Source: Porphyromonadaceae bacterium UBA7207 (GTDB lineage Bacteria; Bacteroidota; Bacteroidia; Bacteroidales; Muribaculaceae). Taken from it: DNA of 64,000 bases. Positions 53,371 to 62,020 of the stretch are shown piece by piece. The position numbers were made by a program, and so were the translations under genes. The notes beneath the pieces were generated by a model that searched no databases, had not been told where the DNA came from, and saw only the letters and a list, made by a program, of their open reading frames with translations. Position 1 is the stretch's first letter; each line of letters opens with the position of its first letter. Location: contig DKUJ01000023.1 of assembly GCA_002490635.1 (NCBI GenBank), positions 29,348 to 93,347 on the forward strand. The letters run 5' to 3'.

Positions 53371-53401
53371 TTTGTGGGTTCGCCGGATGGTTGTAATTTT
53401 G
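53371..53401 (+). promoter_or_regulatory. Consensus promoter of the SRP RNA gene
   Basis: TTTG (53371-53374), 19 bases, then TAATTTTG (53394-53401). It is a full -33/-7 match and predicts a start close to 53407, the 5' end of the RNA. Confidence 0.8.
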
Positions 53402-53406
53402 CGCCA

Positions 53407-53502
53407 GGGTAAGTCCTACACGACCAGCTCCCCAAGAATCCCCCAGGTCTTGACCGAAGCAAGGGTATTGGGTCGTAGCGGTGCGATGTAGTAAGCTTAC
53501 CC
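53407..53502 (+). ncRNA. ffs: Signal recognition particle RNA, small bacterial type
   Basis: A 96-base RNA of the 4.5S type that binds Ffh to target proteins to the membrane. The ends pair (GGGTAAG at 53407-53413 with CTTACCC at 53496-53502). The apical Ffh-binding region keeps CAGG (53444-53447) opposite AGCA (53458-53461), the symmetric loop characteristic of domain IV. A T run at 53503-53508 acts as terminator. It has its own promoter and lies between pepO and the MscS gene. Confidence 0.9.
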
Positions 53503-53536
53503 TTTTTTCGTTTTAAGTCCTATTTTACCGGAAGAT

Positions 53537-54718
53537 ATGTTTGAAGCAATCCGGACATTTGTCGAAAACCACATCACCGGCGGAAGCGATGGTATAAGAG
53601 ACCTGGTGATTCTTTTCTTCATAGCCATATGTGCATTGGGAATGTACTATGTTACCCGTGCCCTTCTGCGTCTGATAGAGAGGATTGTGCTGCGAACCCC
53701 CACCAGCTGGGATGACGATCTTTTCAATTCCCGTTTCCTCGGAGCGGTGTCACAGCTCTCGCCGGCGTTGGTTGTCAAATGGATGCTTCCCGGTTTTTTC
53801 GGAGGAGACTATGGATGGCTCGGCTCAGCAACTTCGATATACATCGTCGGTGCTGTTGTATGGATTCTGATAGTGTTCATCCAGAATGTCTATAACGGCA
53901 TTTCCCACAGGCCTTCTTTGCGTGCCTATGCAGTGAAGGGCGTTTTCCAGATGGTGCAGCTTGTGCTCATCTGTGTGGCGGTGGTGTACTCGGTGAGCAT
54001 TATGGTGGGCAAGTCGCCTGTGGCGATTCTCACAGCCCTTGGTGCTTCGGCGGCGGTGCTCATGCTCGTTTTCAAGGACACGATTCTCGGACTGGTGGCC
54101 TCGGTTCAGCTTACGGCGAATAAAATGATTCAACGTGGCGACTGGATTGTGTGTGAAAAGCACGATGCCGACGGCGAGGTGGTGGATATATCGCTCACAA
54201 CGGTGAAAGTGCGCAACTGGGACAATTCGATAACCACCATCCCTCCATATGTGCTCATCTCCGAATCGTTCCGCAACTATGAGCCTATGCGTTTTTCCGG
54301 CGGAAGGCGGGTGTGCCGTTCGATTCTTATCGATGCCAACAGCGTAGGGTTCTGTTCTTCCGCGCAGCTTGAAGGGCTCAGGGAGCAGGGATGGCTTCAC
54401 GGTATCGGCATCGAGGAGGCCGCAAGGGTTGTGAACCTGCAGCTGCTCAGACGGTATCTGGAATACTGGCTCATGCACGACAGCCGTGTGAACAGCGACA
54501 TGATGGTGATGGCGCGCCAGATGCCTCCCACGCCGCAAGGTCTTCCTTTGCAACTGTATTTTTTCTGCCGCGAGGTGCGCTGGAAGCAGTTCGAGGCTGT
54601 GCAGAGCGATATTTTCGACCACATATATGCTGTTATAGGACTGTTCGGGCTCCGCATTTTCCAAAGCCCCGCAGGCGCCGACTTTGCAAAAACGACCGAC
54701 CATGACTCCAACCGATAA
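53537..54718 (+). CDS. MscS-family mechanosensitive channel, YbdG-like
   Basis: A 393-residue channel of the longer MscS type. Hydrophobic helices cover the first 200 residues (GIRDLVILFFIAICALGMYY, MVQLVLICVAVVYSVSIMVG), followed by the MscS pore-type segment TALGASAAVLMLVFKDTILG and beta region VQLTANKMIQRGDWIVCEKH. The C-terminal part is longer than in MscS. It starts 28 bases after the SRP RNA terminator run, so it may rely on readthrough or an unseen start. Its end overlaps the CPBP gene by 17 bases. Confidence 0.93.
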   Translation: MFEAIRTFVENHITGGSDGIRDLVILFFIAICALGMYYVTRALLRLIERIVLRTPTSWDDDLFNSRFLGAVSQLSPALVVKWMLPGFFGGDYGWLGSATSIYIVGAVVWILIVFIQNVYNGISHRPSLRAYAVKGVFQMVQLVLICVAVVYSVSIMVGKSPVAILTALGASAAVLMLVFKDTILGLVASVQLTANKMIQRGDWIVCEKHDADGEVVDISLTTVKVRNWDNSITTIPPYVLISESFRNYEPMRFSGGRRVCRSILIDANSVGFCSSAQLEGLREQGWLHGIGIEEAARVVNLQLLRRYLEYWLMHDSRVNSDMMVMARQMPPTPQGLPLQLYFFCREVRWKQFEAVQSDIFDHIYAVIGLFGLRIFQSPAGADFAKTTDHDSNR

Positions 54719-55649
54719 AGCGCCGCAGGTGCATCCCTGGGGCGAACGCCCCAATCCTTTCGCAATGACCATCGGCAGCGGCCGCGCATTTGTGCTGCTT
54801 GTCTGTGTGTTCGTTGTCTGCTATCTGCTGACTGCTGCGACCGTATATCTTGTCACAAAGTTGCTTTCGGGTAATGAGGCTGCCGGACTCCGTATCGGAG
54901 CCATTGTGCAGGATATTCTGCTGTTTGTGCTTCCTGCTTTGGCGACTGCGCTGCTTGCCAGCCGTCGGCCGGCTGTTCTGTTGGGTGTTACCACGCCCCC
55001 CGGTGTGGTCGGCATTATGCTGGCGATTGCCATACTGTTCGTTTCCGTGCCTGCTATGGAGGCTGTGATATACTGGAACTGGCACTGGGACTGGCTTGGC
55101 CCGGAGCTGGAGGCTATGGCAAGGCGTATGGAGGATTCGACGGCTGCAACACTGCGTTTGCTCATGGGCAACGGTTCTGTGATGGCACTGGTTGTGAACA
55201 TATTGATTGTCGGAGTGGCCGCAGGCTTTGCCGAAGAGCTTTTCTTCAGGGGCGGAATGCTGCGTATTCTGCTCGCCGGCAGAATCAACAGTCATCTGGC
55301 GGTATGGCTGGTAGCTGTGATTTTCAGTGCCTTGCATTTCCAGCCATTCGGGCTGGTGCCGCGAATCCTGCTTGGTGCCTATTTCGGCTACCTTCTGCTG
55401 TGGTCGCGGTCGGTGTGGCTGCCTATGTTTGCCCATATGCTCAACAACATCACCTATGTGGTTACGGCATGGAGTGAGGTGCGTCGCGAGGGCGCTGTGG
55501 CGCTCGACAAAGAACCTGAGCTGTGGAGTGTCTATGCTACAGTTGGCAGTGCAGTGGCCACCGCAGCTCTGATCTGGATTCTTTTCCGCCATTTTAGAGG
55601 AGATAAAACGGAATTGTCCGGATGCCGATTCGGCTCCACCGGGCAATAA
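54702..55649 (+). CDS. CPBP-family intramembrane glutamic protease
   Basis: A 315-residue polytopic protein. The CPBP motifs are EELFFRGG (Glu178, Glu179, Arg183), followed by VIFSALHFQPFG and FAHMLNNI. These mark Abi/CAAX-type intramembrane endopeptidases, which in bacteria may process prenylated or small peptides. The N-terminus is a soluble PHPWGERPNPF stretch. The ATG at 54702, inside the end of the MscS gene, is preferred over the upstream in-frame start. Confidence 0.88.
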   Translation: MTPTDKAPQVHPWGERPNPFAMTIGSGRAFVLLVCVFVVCYLLTAATVYLVTKLLSGNEAAGLRIGAIVQDILLFVLPALATALLASRRPAVLLGVTTPPGVVGIMLAIAILFVSVPAMEAVIYWNWHWDWLGPELEAMARRMEDSTAATLRLLMGNGSVMALVVNILIVGVAAGFAEELFFRGGMLRILLAGRINSHLAVWLVAVIFSALHFQPFGLVPRILLGAYFGYLLLWSRSVWLPMFAHMLNNITYVVTAWSEVRREGAVALDKEPELWSVYATVGSAVATAALIWILFRHFRGDKTELSGCRFGSTGQ

Positions 55650-55677
55650 TTGACCGGCAGGCGGTGTTATATAATAT

Positions 55678-56313
55678 ATGACTCTCCGCTTATATATCGT
55701 CCTGTTGTGCGCTCTGTTGTGCGCAGGCACAGCTACTGCCACAGCCATGGATACCGATGAACTGCAGCTGCCGGTTGCAGGTCGCGACTACTACCGCGGG
55801 TATTCCTGGCGGACCGACGAGGTCGGCGACAGCATACTGGTGCTTCATCTGCGAGAAATAGTGGTGTTTCCCCCCATGAAATTCAAGAACCGCAGGCAGG
55901 AGGAATTCTACTGGCGTACCGTGCGGGATGTTAAGCTGACTCTGCCTTATGCCAAGCTCATTGCCGAGACCCTGGTGGAAACATATGAGTATATTTCGAC
56001 TTTTCCCACGCAGGCCGAGCGCGAGGCATACCTCAAGGAAATGGAAAGCAGCCTTTTCGAGCAATATAAACCGATTCTCAGGCGCTTTTCCAAGCGGCAG
56101 GCAAAGGTGCTTATAAAATTGGTGCAGCGCGAGACAAACCAGACAAGCTATGAGATTGTACGCGCTTTTCTTGGCACTTTCCGGGCTTCGTTCTGGCAGG
56201 GCTTCGGCAGGCTGTTCGGGGTCAGTCTCAAAAGCGAGTTCAAGCCGCATTCCGATGCCAACGATGCCATAATAGAACGCGTGGCCGTTTGTGTCGAGCA
56301 GGGTACACTATGA
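55678..56313 (+). CDS. DUF4294-family exported protein
   Basis: A 211-residue protein with signal MTLRLYIVLLCALLCAGTAT. The DUF4294 core includes VVFPPMKFKNRRQEEFYWRT, a helical part with FEQYKPILRRFSKRQAKVLI and the ending VSLKSEFKPHSDANDAIIER. The family is frequent beside xerD in Bacteroidota; role unknown, probably envelope. Its stop overlaps the xerD start by 4 bases. Confidence 0.85.
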   Translation: MTLRLYIVLLCALLCAGTATATAMDTDELQLPVAGRDYYRGYSWRTDEVGDSILVLHLREIVVFPPMKFKNRRQEEFYWRTVRDVKLTLPYAKLIAETLVETYEYISTFPTQAEREAYLKEMESSLFEQYKPILRRFSKRQAKVLIKLVQRETNQTSYEIVRAFLGTFRASFWQGFGRLFGVSLKSEFKPHSDANDAIIERVAVCVEQGTL

Positions 56314-57221
56314 TTTCCGACGACATCCTCTGCCAGAATTTCAAAGCCTATATGCTTCTGGAGCGGGGCTATAGCGAGAACACGCGCATTGCCTACCTTT
56401 CCGACCTGGTACGCTTGCATCAATGGCTGGCCGAAGGCGGCTATACTTTGACAATGGCCACGCCGGAAGTGTTGGCCGATTTTGTGTTTCAGATTCATGA
56501 TATCGGCGTATCCCAGCGCACGCAGGCGCGCATTGTGGCGGGGGTGAAGGCTTTTTATCATTATCTTAAGCTTGAGCACCTGATTTCCGAAGACCCGTCG
56601 ATGCTGCTGGAGAGACCTGCTATCGGACGTAGCTTGCCGGAAGTACTGTCGGTCGAGGAAATCGACGCCATGTGTGCAACATTCGATGTCGCCGATCCTC
56701 TGGGTGTGCGCAACCGCGCCATTCTGGAGACCCTGTATGGATCGGGATTGCGTGTGAGCGAGCTGTGCATGCTCGAGGAACGGCTTGTGAACATTGCCGA
56801 CAGATTCCTGATTGTCAGCGGCAAAGGCAACAAGGAGAGAATGGTGCCCATGTCGGATACGGCTGTGAGGTGGATAGAGGAATATATTGCGGTGCGCGAC
56901 AGCAGTTACTCCGCCGTGAAGCCAGGAAACGAGGCTTATCTTTTTTTCAACCGGCGCGGAGCGCATCTGAGTCGTGTAATGGTTTTTTATATTGTCCGCG
57001 ACGCCGCCGAAGCAGCCGGAGTCACAAAAACAATCTCGCCGCATACCATGCGGCATTCCTTCGCCACACACATGCTCGAGGGAGGCGCGAACCTTCGTGC
57101 CATTCAGCAGATGCTCGGACACACAAGCATCGGAACCACCGAAATGTATCTGCACATGGACACAACCCGGCTGCGTAGCGAGATTCTCAACTGCCATCCG
57201 CGCAACCGCGGTCGTGGCTGA
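56310..57221 (+). CDS. xerD: Tyrosine recombinase XerD-like
   Basis: A 303-residue site-specific recombinase. N-terminal SAM-like region (GYSENTRIAYLSDLVRLHQW) followed by the catalytic domain with Arg148 (LYGSGLRVSEL), Lys172 (GKGNKERMVP), His245 and Arg248 (SPHTMRHSFATHML), His271 (LGHTSIGTT) and Tyr280 (EMYLHMD). It resolves chromosome dimers at dif with XerC. It is the usual chromosomal form, without integrase-type insertions. Confidence 0.93.
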   Translation: MISDDILCQNFKAYMLLERGYSENTRIAYLSDLVRLHQWLAEGGYTLTMATPEVLADFVFQIHDIGVSQRTQARIVAGVKAFYHYLKLEHLISEDPSMLLERPAIGRSLPEVLSVEEIDAMCATFDVADPLGVRNRAILETLYGSGLRVSELCMLEERLVNIADRFLIVSGKGNKERMVPMSDTAVRWIEEYIAVRDSSYSAVKPGNEAYLFFNRRGAHLSRVMVFYIVRDAAEAAGVTKTISPHTMRHSFATHMLEGGANLRAIQQMLGHTSIGTTEMYLHMDTTRLRSEILNCHPRNRGRG

Positions 57222-57235
57222 ACAGTGGGCCGGAA

Positions 57236-58822
57236 TCAGTTGTCGCCGTGGCGCACCGGCGGATAATCCACAGTGTAGTGCAGTCCGCGGCTCTCGCGGC
57301 GCTCTTTTGCCTGGCGCATTATCAGATATCCTACGTTGATTATGTTGCGGAGCTCGCAGATTTCACGTGAGGCTTTAGAGCATTTGAACAGTTTCTCCGT
57401 TTCCTCATATAGAATGTCCAGCCGGTTCCATGCACGGTCGAGCCGCAGGTTGCTGCGCACGATGCCCACATAGGTGGCCATTATCTGACCGACTTCACGG
57501 ATGCTCTGGGTTATGAGTACCATTTCCTCGGGATGTCGTGTGCCTTCGTCGTTCCACTGGGGAATGTCGTCGCGCAGGGAAATGTGGTCAATCTCTGCCG
57601 CAGCATGCTTCGCGGCAGCGTCGGCATACACTACTGCTTCTATCAGAGAATTGGAGGCCAGACGGTTGCCGCCGTGCAATCCCGTGCATGAGCACTCGCC
57701 GACTGCATAAAGGTGGCGTATGCTGCTCTGGCCGTCGCCATCCACCTTGATGCCGCCGCACAGATAGTGTGCGGCAGGTGCAACAGGAATGTAGTCTTTG
57801 GTTATGTCGATGCCGAGCGAAAGGCATTTGGCGTAGATGTTGGGAAAGTGGCGGCGGGTTTCCTCGGGGTCCTTGTGGGTTACGTCGAGGTAGACATGTT
57901 CATCGCCGTGGAGTTTCATTTCGCTGTCGATGGCCCTGGCCACGATGTCGCGTGGTGCCAGCGAAAGCCGTGGGTCATATTTGTGCATGAACTCCTCGCC
58001 GCGCTTGTTGCGCAGCACGGCTCCGTAGCCTCGCATGGCCTCGGTGATCAGGTACGATGGCCGGTCGCCGGGATGGAACAGCGCCGTGGGATGGAACTGG
58101 ATGAATTCCATGTCGGACACGGTGCCCTTGGCGCGGTACACCATGGCAATGCCGTCGCCCGTTGCCACGAGCGGGTTGGTGGTGGTCTGGTACACAGCTC
58201 CTACGCCACCTGTCGCCATAACAGTTATCTTGGCGCGGAATGTATCCACATTGCCGCTGTCGAGATCCAGCACATAGGCACCGTAGCAGCTTATATCGGG
58301 TGTGTGGCGTGTGACACGTTTCCCGAGGTGGTGCTGTGTGATAATCTCTATTGCGAAATGATGCTCGAACACATCGATTTGCGGGCATGAACGGACTGCC
58401 TCGATGAGACCGCGCTGAATCTCGAAGCCGGTGTTGTCGGCATGATGTAGAATGCGGAACTCGCTGTGGCCGCCTTCGCGGTGCAGGTCGAAACTGCCGT
58501 CGGCGGTTTTGTCGAAATTCACGCCCCAGGCTATCAGTTCCTTTATCTGGTCCGGCGCACCTTTCACCACCCGGGACACCGCGGCAGGGTCGCTCAGCCA
58601 GTCGCCGGCAACCATGGTGTCGTGGATGTGTTTGTCGAAATCGTCGACTTCAAGATTCGTAACGGAAGCGACACCGCCCTGAGCGAGCGCAGTATTGGCC
58701 TCTTCGAGAGTTGTCTTGCACACCAGGGCTATCCTTACGCCATGTCGGCGGGCAACCTTCAGCGCAAAACTCATTCCGGCGATACCCGAACCGATAACCA
58801 GATAATCGTAACTGTGAGTCAT
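57236..58822 (-). CDS. nadB: L-aspartate oxidase
   Basis: A 528-residue FAD enzyme that oxidises aspartate to iminoaspartate in NAD synthesis. The dinucleotide fold is YLVIGSGIAGMSFALKVA at residues 7-24; active-site motifs include QGGVASV, REGGHSEFRILH, GDGIAMVYRAKGTVSDMEFI and RLASNSLIEAVVYA. The C-terminal three-helix domain has RHPEEMVLITQSIREV. A TTG two codons upstream also opens the frame; the ATG at 58822 is chosen. It faces xerD with 14 bases between and diverges from the nuo genes. Confidence 0.95.
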   Translation of the reverse strand: MTHSYDYLVIGSGIAGMSFALKVARRHGVRIALVCKTTLEEANTALAQGGVASVTNLEVDDFDKHIHDTMVAGDWLSDPAAVSRVVKGAPDQIKELIAWGVNFDKTADGSFDLHREGGHSEFRILHHADNTGFEIQRGLIEAVRSCPQIDVFEHHFAIEIITQHHLGKRVTRHTPDISCYGAYVLDLDSGNVDTFRAKITVMATGGVGAVYQTTTNPLVATGDGIAMVYRAKGTVSDMEFIQFHPTALFHPGDRPSYLITEAMRGYGAVLRNKRGEEFMHKYDPRLSLAPRDIVARAIDSEMKLHGDEHVYLDVTHKDPEETRRHFPNIYAKCLSLGIDITKDYIPVAPAAHYLCGGIKVDGDGQSSIRHLYAVGECSCTGLHGGNRLASNSLIEAVVYADAAAKHAAAEIDHISLRDDIPQWNDEGTRHPEEMVLITQSIREVGQIMATYVGIVRSNLRLDRAWNRLDILYEETEKLFKCSKASREICELRNIINVGYLIMRQAKERRESRGLHYTVDYPPVRHGDN

Positions 58823-58889
58823 TGTCAATGTGATTATGCATCGGCAAAATTACAAATTTTGGTAATAAGGAGGCATAAATTATTGCAGC

Positions 58890-58965
58890 ATAACCGAAGA
58901 AACCGGAGATTTTTGCGAGGAACCGATTCGATGCCTCTGCAAAAACCTCCGGTTTCTTTGGTTAT
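58890..58965. repeat. Long inverted repeat, 27-base arms
   Basis: Arms 58890-58916 and 58939-58965 match over 27 bases with two differences, one of which is a G-U pair in RNA. The loop holds GAGG and CCTC, which extend the stem. No T run follows on either side. It may be a small RNA, a promoter-proximal structure or a relic of a mobile element. Confidence 0.65.
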
Positions 58966-59206
58966 CGAACCTTTACCCGACCGGTGGCCCTGTGAGGGAG
59001 CAACGACCTACGTCTTGACCCATCACAAAGAAACTGGACAACACCTAAATTTACCGAATCATTGTAATATTAATGTGTACGCGAAAACTGTGCGCATTTG
59101 CTATCTGTATCGAGGTAGCAGCGGGTGGCTCAGTCAATATTTTGCACTGTTGAAAGATGCCCTTAAAAAATTGTTTGCTGATGTCGGGGAAATGCCGAAT
59201 TTTCAC

Positions 59207-59214
59207 TAACTTTG
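59207..59214 (+). promoter_or_regulatory. -7 promoter box for the nuo operon
   Basis: TAACTTTG matches TAnnTTTG. No TTTG is present at the -33 distance. The leader to nuoA would be about 110 bases. Confidence 0.5.
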
Positions 59215-59329
59215 CGCTTGAAACCGGAGCGCGTGTGCTGCTATTTCGGCTCAATGCTCTGATTTGAAATATATTATTGTTAAAATAACTTTGAATCTGT
59301 ACTGTCAGCTGTAACATAATAATTATCCT

Positions 59330-59710
59330 ATGATTTCAACAGCCATTTTTGGTATACAGAACAGCGGAGTGCTTGCCATTACGGCCCTGCTTACAGGTGT
59401 GGCGCTTGTGTTCCTGGCCCTGTGGATTGCCAAGATGATATCTCCGCGCTCATTTAATCCTCAGAAAGGCGAAGCCTACGAGTGCGGTATACCCACCCGA
59501 GGCGACAGCATGGCCCAGTTCCACATCGGTTACTATCTTTTTGCCATTCTGTTTCTGATGTTCGACGTCGAAACCGTATTCCTCTTCCCTTGGGCAGTGA
59601 AAATGCGTGAACTCGGTGTCGATGGTCTGTTAAGTATCGCCGTGTTCTTCGGCGTTCTCGTGCTGGGACTTGTATATGCCTGGCGGAAAGGAGCCCTCGA
59701 ATGGAAGTGA
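59330..59710 (+). CDS. nuoA: NADH-quinone oxidoreductase subunit A
   Basis: A 126-residue inner-membrane subunit of complex I with three membrane helices. It has the family segment EAYECGIPTRG (the NuoA loop with its cysteine) and FHIGYYLFAILFLMFDVETV followed by FLFPWAVKM. It is first in the plus-strand run and overlaps nuoB by 10 bases. Confidence 0.97.
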   Translation: MISTAIFGIQNSGVLAITALLTGVALVFLALWIAKMISPRSFNPQKGEAYECGIPTRGDSMAQFHIGYYLFAILFLMFDVETVFLFPWAVKMRELGVDGLLSIAVFFGVLVLGLVYAWRKGALEWK

Positions 59711-60309
59711 CAACAAAAAGCATGCCCTACGAGGCATGGAAAGACAACGAGTATATCGAAAAACTTGTCAACGAACTTCGCGAGAGCGGAACCAACGTTG
59801 TTGTAGGTTCGCTTGACAAGCTTATAAACTGGGGCCGTTCGAATTCGATATGGCCTCTCACATTTGCGACCAGCTGCTGTGGCATTGAATTCGTAAGCCT
59901 TGGCGCCGCACGTTTCGACATGGCGCGCTTCGGATGGGAGGTTGCCCGTTCCAGCCCCCGCCAGGCCGACTTCATGATGGTGGCAGGCACTATCGTGCAC
60001 CGCATGGTTCCCGTGTTCCGCCGCCTCTACGACCAGCTCGCCGAACCTAAATATGTGATAGCCTGTGGCAGCTGCGCCATCTCCGGAGGTCCTTTCCGCA
60101 ACAGCTATCATGTGGCCAAGGGAATCGAGGACATTGTGCCTGTCGATGTGTTCCTGCCCGGCTGCCCGCCGCGTCCCGAGGCTATGATCTACGGCATCAT
60201 GCAGCTTTCGCGCAAGATAAAGGTGGAACGCTTCTTCGGAGGAGTGAACCGTCAGGAAAAACAGAGAGAATTCCTTGAGTCTCACCCTGTCGAGGGAGTG
60301 GAAGACTGA
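59701..60309 (+). CDS. nuoB: NADH-quinone oxidoreductase subunit B
   Basis: A 202-residue subunit that holds the terminal iron-sulfur cluster N2 near the quinone site. The ligands are Cys59 and Cys60 (FATSCCGIEF), Cys125 (IACGSCAISGG) and Cys155 (FLPGCPPRPE). The intact arrangement suggests a working enzyme. It begins inside nuoA. Confidence 0.97.
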   Translation: MEVTTKSMPYEAWKDNEYIEKLVNELRESGTNVVVGSLDKLINWGRSNSIWPLTFATSCCGIEFVSLGAARFDMARFGWEVARSSPRQADFMMVAGTIVHRMVPVFRRLYDQLAEPKYVIACGSCAISGGPFRNSYHVAKGIEDIVPVDVFLPGCPPRPEAMIYGIMQLSRKIKVERFFGGVNRQEKQREFLESHPVEGVED

Positions 60310-60333
60310 CCAATATCACAGACTATACCAATT

Positions 60334-61971
60334 ATGGCCAATATCACAGATATAATTGCCGGTCTTTTCCCCGGAATCAGTGTCGATACTCCTGAAAAGT
60401 CGGCACCCGTGGTAACCGTCGACGACAGCAAATGGCACGAAGTGGCCGCGGCTTTGCGGGATACCAAGGGTCTGCAGATGGACTACCTTGTAACAATCGT
60501 GGGTATGGACTGGCCCGAAGGCCTCGGGTGCATGTACTACCTGATGTCGTCGGTAACCAACGAAATCGTAGGTGTGAAGGTTCTTGCCAAAGGCGACCGC
60601 GAACAACCATCCATAACTTCAGTAGCCGACATATGGAAAGTCGCTACTCTTTATGAGCGCGAAGTCTACGACTTCTTCGGAATTGTCTTCGTCGGCAATC
60701 CCGACATGCGCCGCCTGTTCCTTAGCATCGACTGGAAAGGATATCCTCTCCGCAAAGACTACGATGCCAACCCCGACCTGAACCCTGTAAGCATCGAAAG
60801 CGAGCGGCAGAGCGACTTCACATCCACCTATTCGCGCAATGCCGACGGCACACTTGCAAAAGAGGACGTGCGCGTGTTCCAGCCCGAGGATTTCGTGGTG
60901 AACATCGGCCCCCAGCATCCTGCCACGCATGGCGTGCTCCGTTTCCGCACTGCAATCGACGGTGAGGAAATCAAGAAAATCGACGTGTACATGGGCTACA
61001 TCCATCGCGGCGTAGAAAAACTGTGCGAGGGACTCACATACCCCCAGACGCTCCATTTTATGGACCGTCTGGACTATTTCTCGGCTCACAACTACCATCA
61101 CGCACTGTGCCTTCTCATAGAGAAAGCTGCCGGCATTGAAATCAGCCGCCGTGCCCAGGTGATCCGAGTGATGATGGACGAGCTCAGCCGTATAGCCTCG
61201 CACTGTCTGTTCGTGGGCACATTCTGCATGGACCTTGGTGCAACTACCATGCTGTTCTACACACTGCGTGTGCGTGAGCAGATTCTCGATATCATGGAGA
61301 AGACATGCGGCGCCCGCATGACTTTTAACTACGACTGTATCGGCGGCGTGATGGCCGATCTGCATCCCGACTTCGTAAAGGATGTCAAGGAACTCCTGGC
61401 TGTGATTCCCCGCAATGTCAAGGAATACAACGACCTGTTCACCGGCAATGTGGTAGCCCGCAACCGCCTCTCCGGCGTGGGTATCCTCAGCCGTGAGGAT
61501 GCAATCGGATACGGCGTTACCGGTCCTTCGGGACGAGCTTCGGGTTGGGCCTGCGACATGCGCAAACTCCAGCCCTACAGTATCTACAGCGAACTGCAGT
61601 TCGACGAGGTTGTGGCCACAGAAGGCGACTCCATGGCACGTTTCAAATGCCGTCTGGACGAAATCCTACAGTCGGCACGCATACTCGAACAGCTCGTCGA
61701 CAATATCCCCGACGGCGAATATCTGGTGAAAGTACCCAAGGTGCTCAAGCTCCCCCAGGGAGCATGGTTCCAGGTAACCGAAGGATGCCGTGGCGCATTC
61801 GGCCTCTATCTCGAGAGCGACGGCTCCACCAAGCCCTATCGTCTCAAAATCGCTCCGCCATGTCTGCCCCAGGCCGCGGTGGTGGACCACATAACCCGTG
61901 GCTACAAGATTGCCGACCTTATAACTATCGGCGGCTCGATGGACTATATCGTTCCCGATATCGACCGTTGA
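60334..61971 (+). CDS. nuoCD: Fused NADH-quinone oxidoreductase subunit C/D
   Basis: A 545-residue fusion. The first 160 residues or so are NuoC (IWKVATLYEREVYDFFGIVF, then GYPLRKDY); the rest is NuoD (NIGPQHPATHGVLRF, MGYIHRGVEKLCEG, GPSGRASGWACDMRK). It supplies the quinone-binding framework of complex I. The next gene is nuoH after 49 bases, with no nuoE, nuoF or nuoG between. Confidence 0.96.
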   Translation: MANITDIIAGLFPGISVDTPEKSAPVVTVDDSKWHEVAAALRDTKGLQMDYLVTIVGMDWPEGLGCMYYLMSSVTNEIVGVKVLAKGDREQPSITSVADIWKVATLYEREVYDFFGIVFVGNPDMRRLFLSIDWKGYPLRKDYDANPDLNPVSIESERQSDFTSTYSRNADGTLAKEDVRVFQPEDFVVNIGPQHPATHGVLRFRTAIDGEEIKKIDVYMGYIHRGVEKLCEGLTYPQTLHFMDRLDYFSAHNYHHALCLLIEKAAGIEISRRAQVIRVMMDELSRIASHCLFVGTFCMDLGATTMLFYTLRVREQILDIMEKTCGARMTFNYDCIGGVMADLHPDFVKDVKELLAVIPRNVKEYNDLFTGNVVARNRLSGVGILSREDAIGYGVTGPSGRASGWACDMRKLQPYSIYSELQFDEVVATEGDSMARFKCRLDEILQSARILEQLVDNIPDGEYLVKVPKVLKLPQGAWFQVTEGCRGAFGLYLESDGSTKPYRLKIAPPCLPQAAVVDHITRGYKIADLITIGGSMDYIVPDIDR

Positions 61972-62020
61972 TCGCAGTTACCACCCAGCCAAACATTATT
62001 TCTTCAATAGAAAAACCGCA

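Larger units (their letters stand above)
58823..59329. other. 507-base noncoding spacer between nadB and nuoA
   Basis: No convincing gene is seen. The spacer carries a possible nadB -7 box on the minus strand (CAAAATTA at 58845-58852), a long hairpin (58890-58965), a short GCTATC/GGTAGC stem near 59099-59118 and the TAACTTTG box for the nuo operon (59207-59214). Some frames are open by chance on both strands but lack family or start signals. Confidence 0.6.

Noticed and set aside
58966..59206. A tRNA or 6S-like RNA in the remaining spacer
   Set aside because: No cloverleaf, CCA end or long rod with central bubble could be built by eye; only short stems are visible.
58466..59209. An open frame running through the nadB start and the noncoding spacer
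   Set aside because: Half of it is antisense to nadB, it crosses the long hairpin, and there is no start or family support.
59051..59317. An 88-residue minus-strand frame in the nadB-nuoA spacer
   Set aside because: It covers the nuo promoter box and has no signal, domain or promoter of its own.
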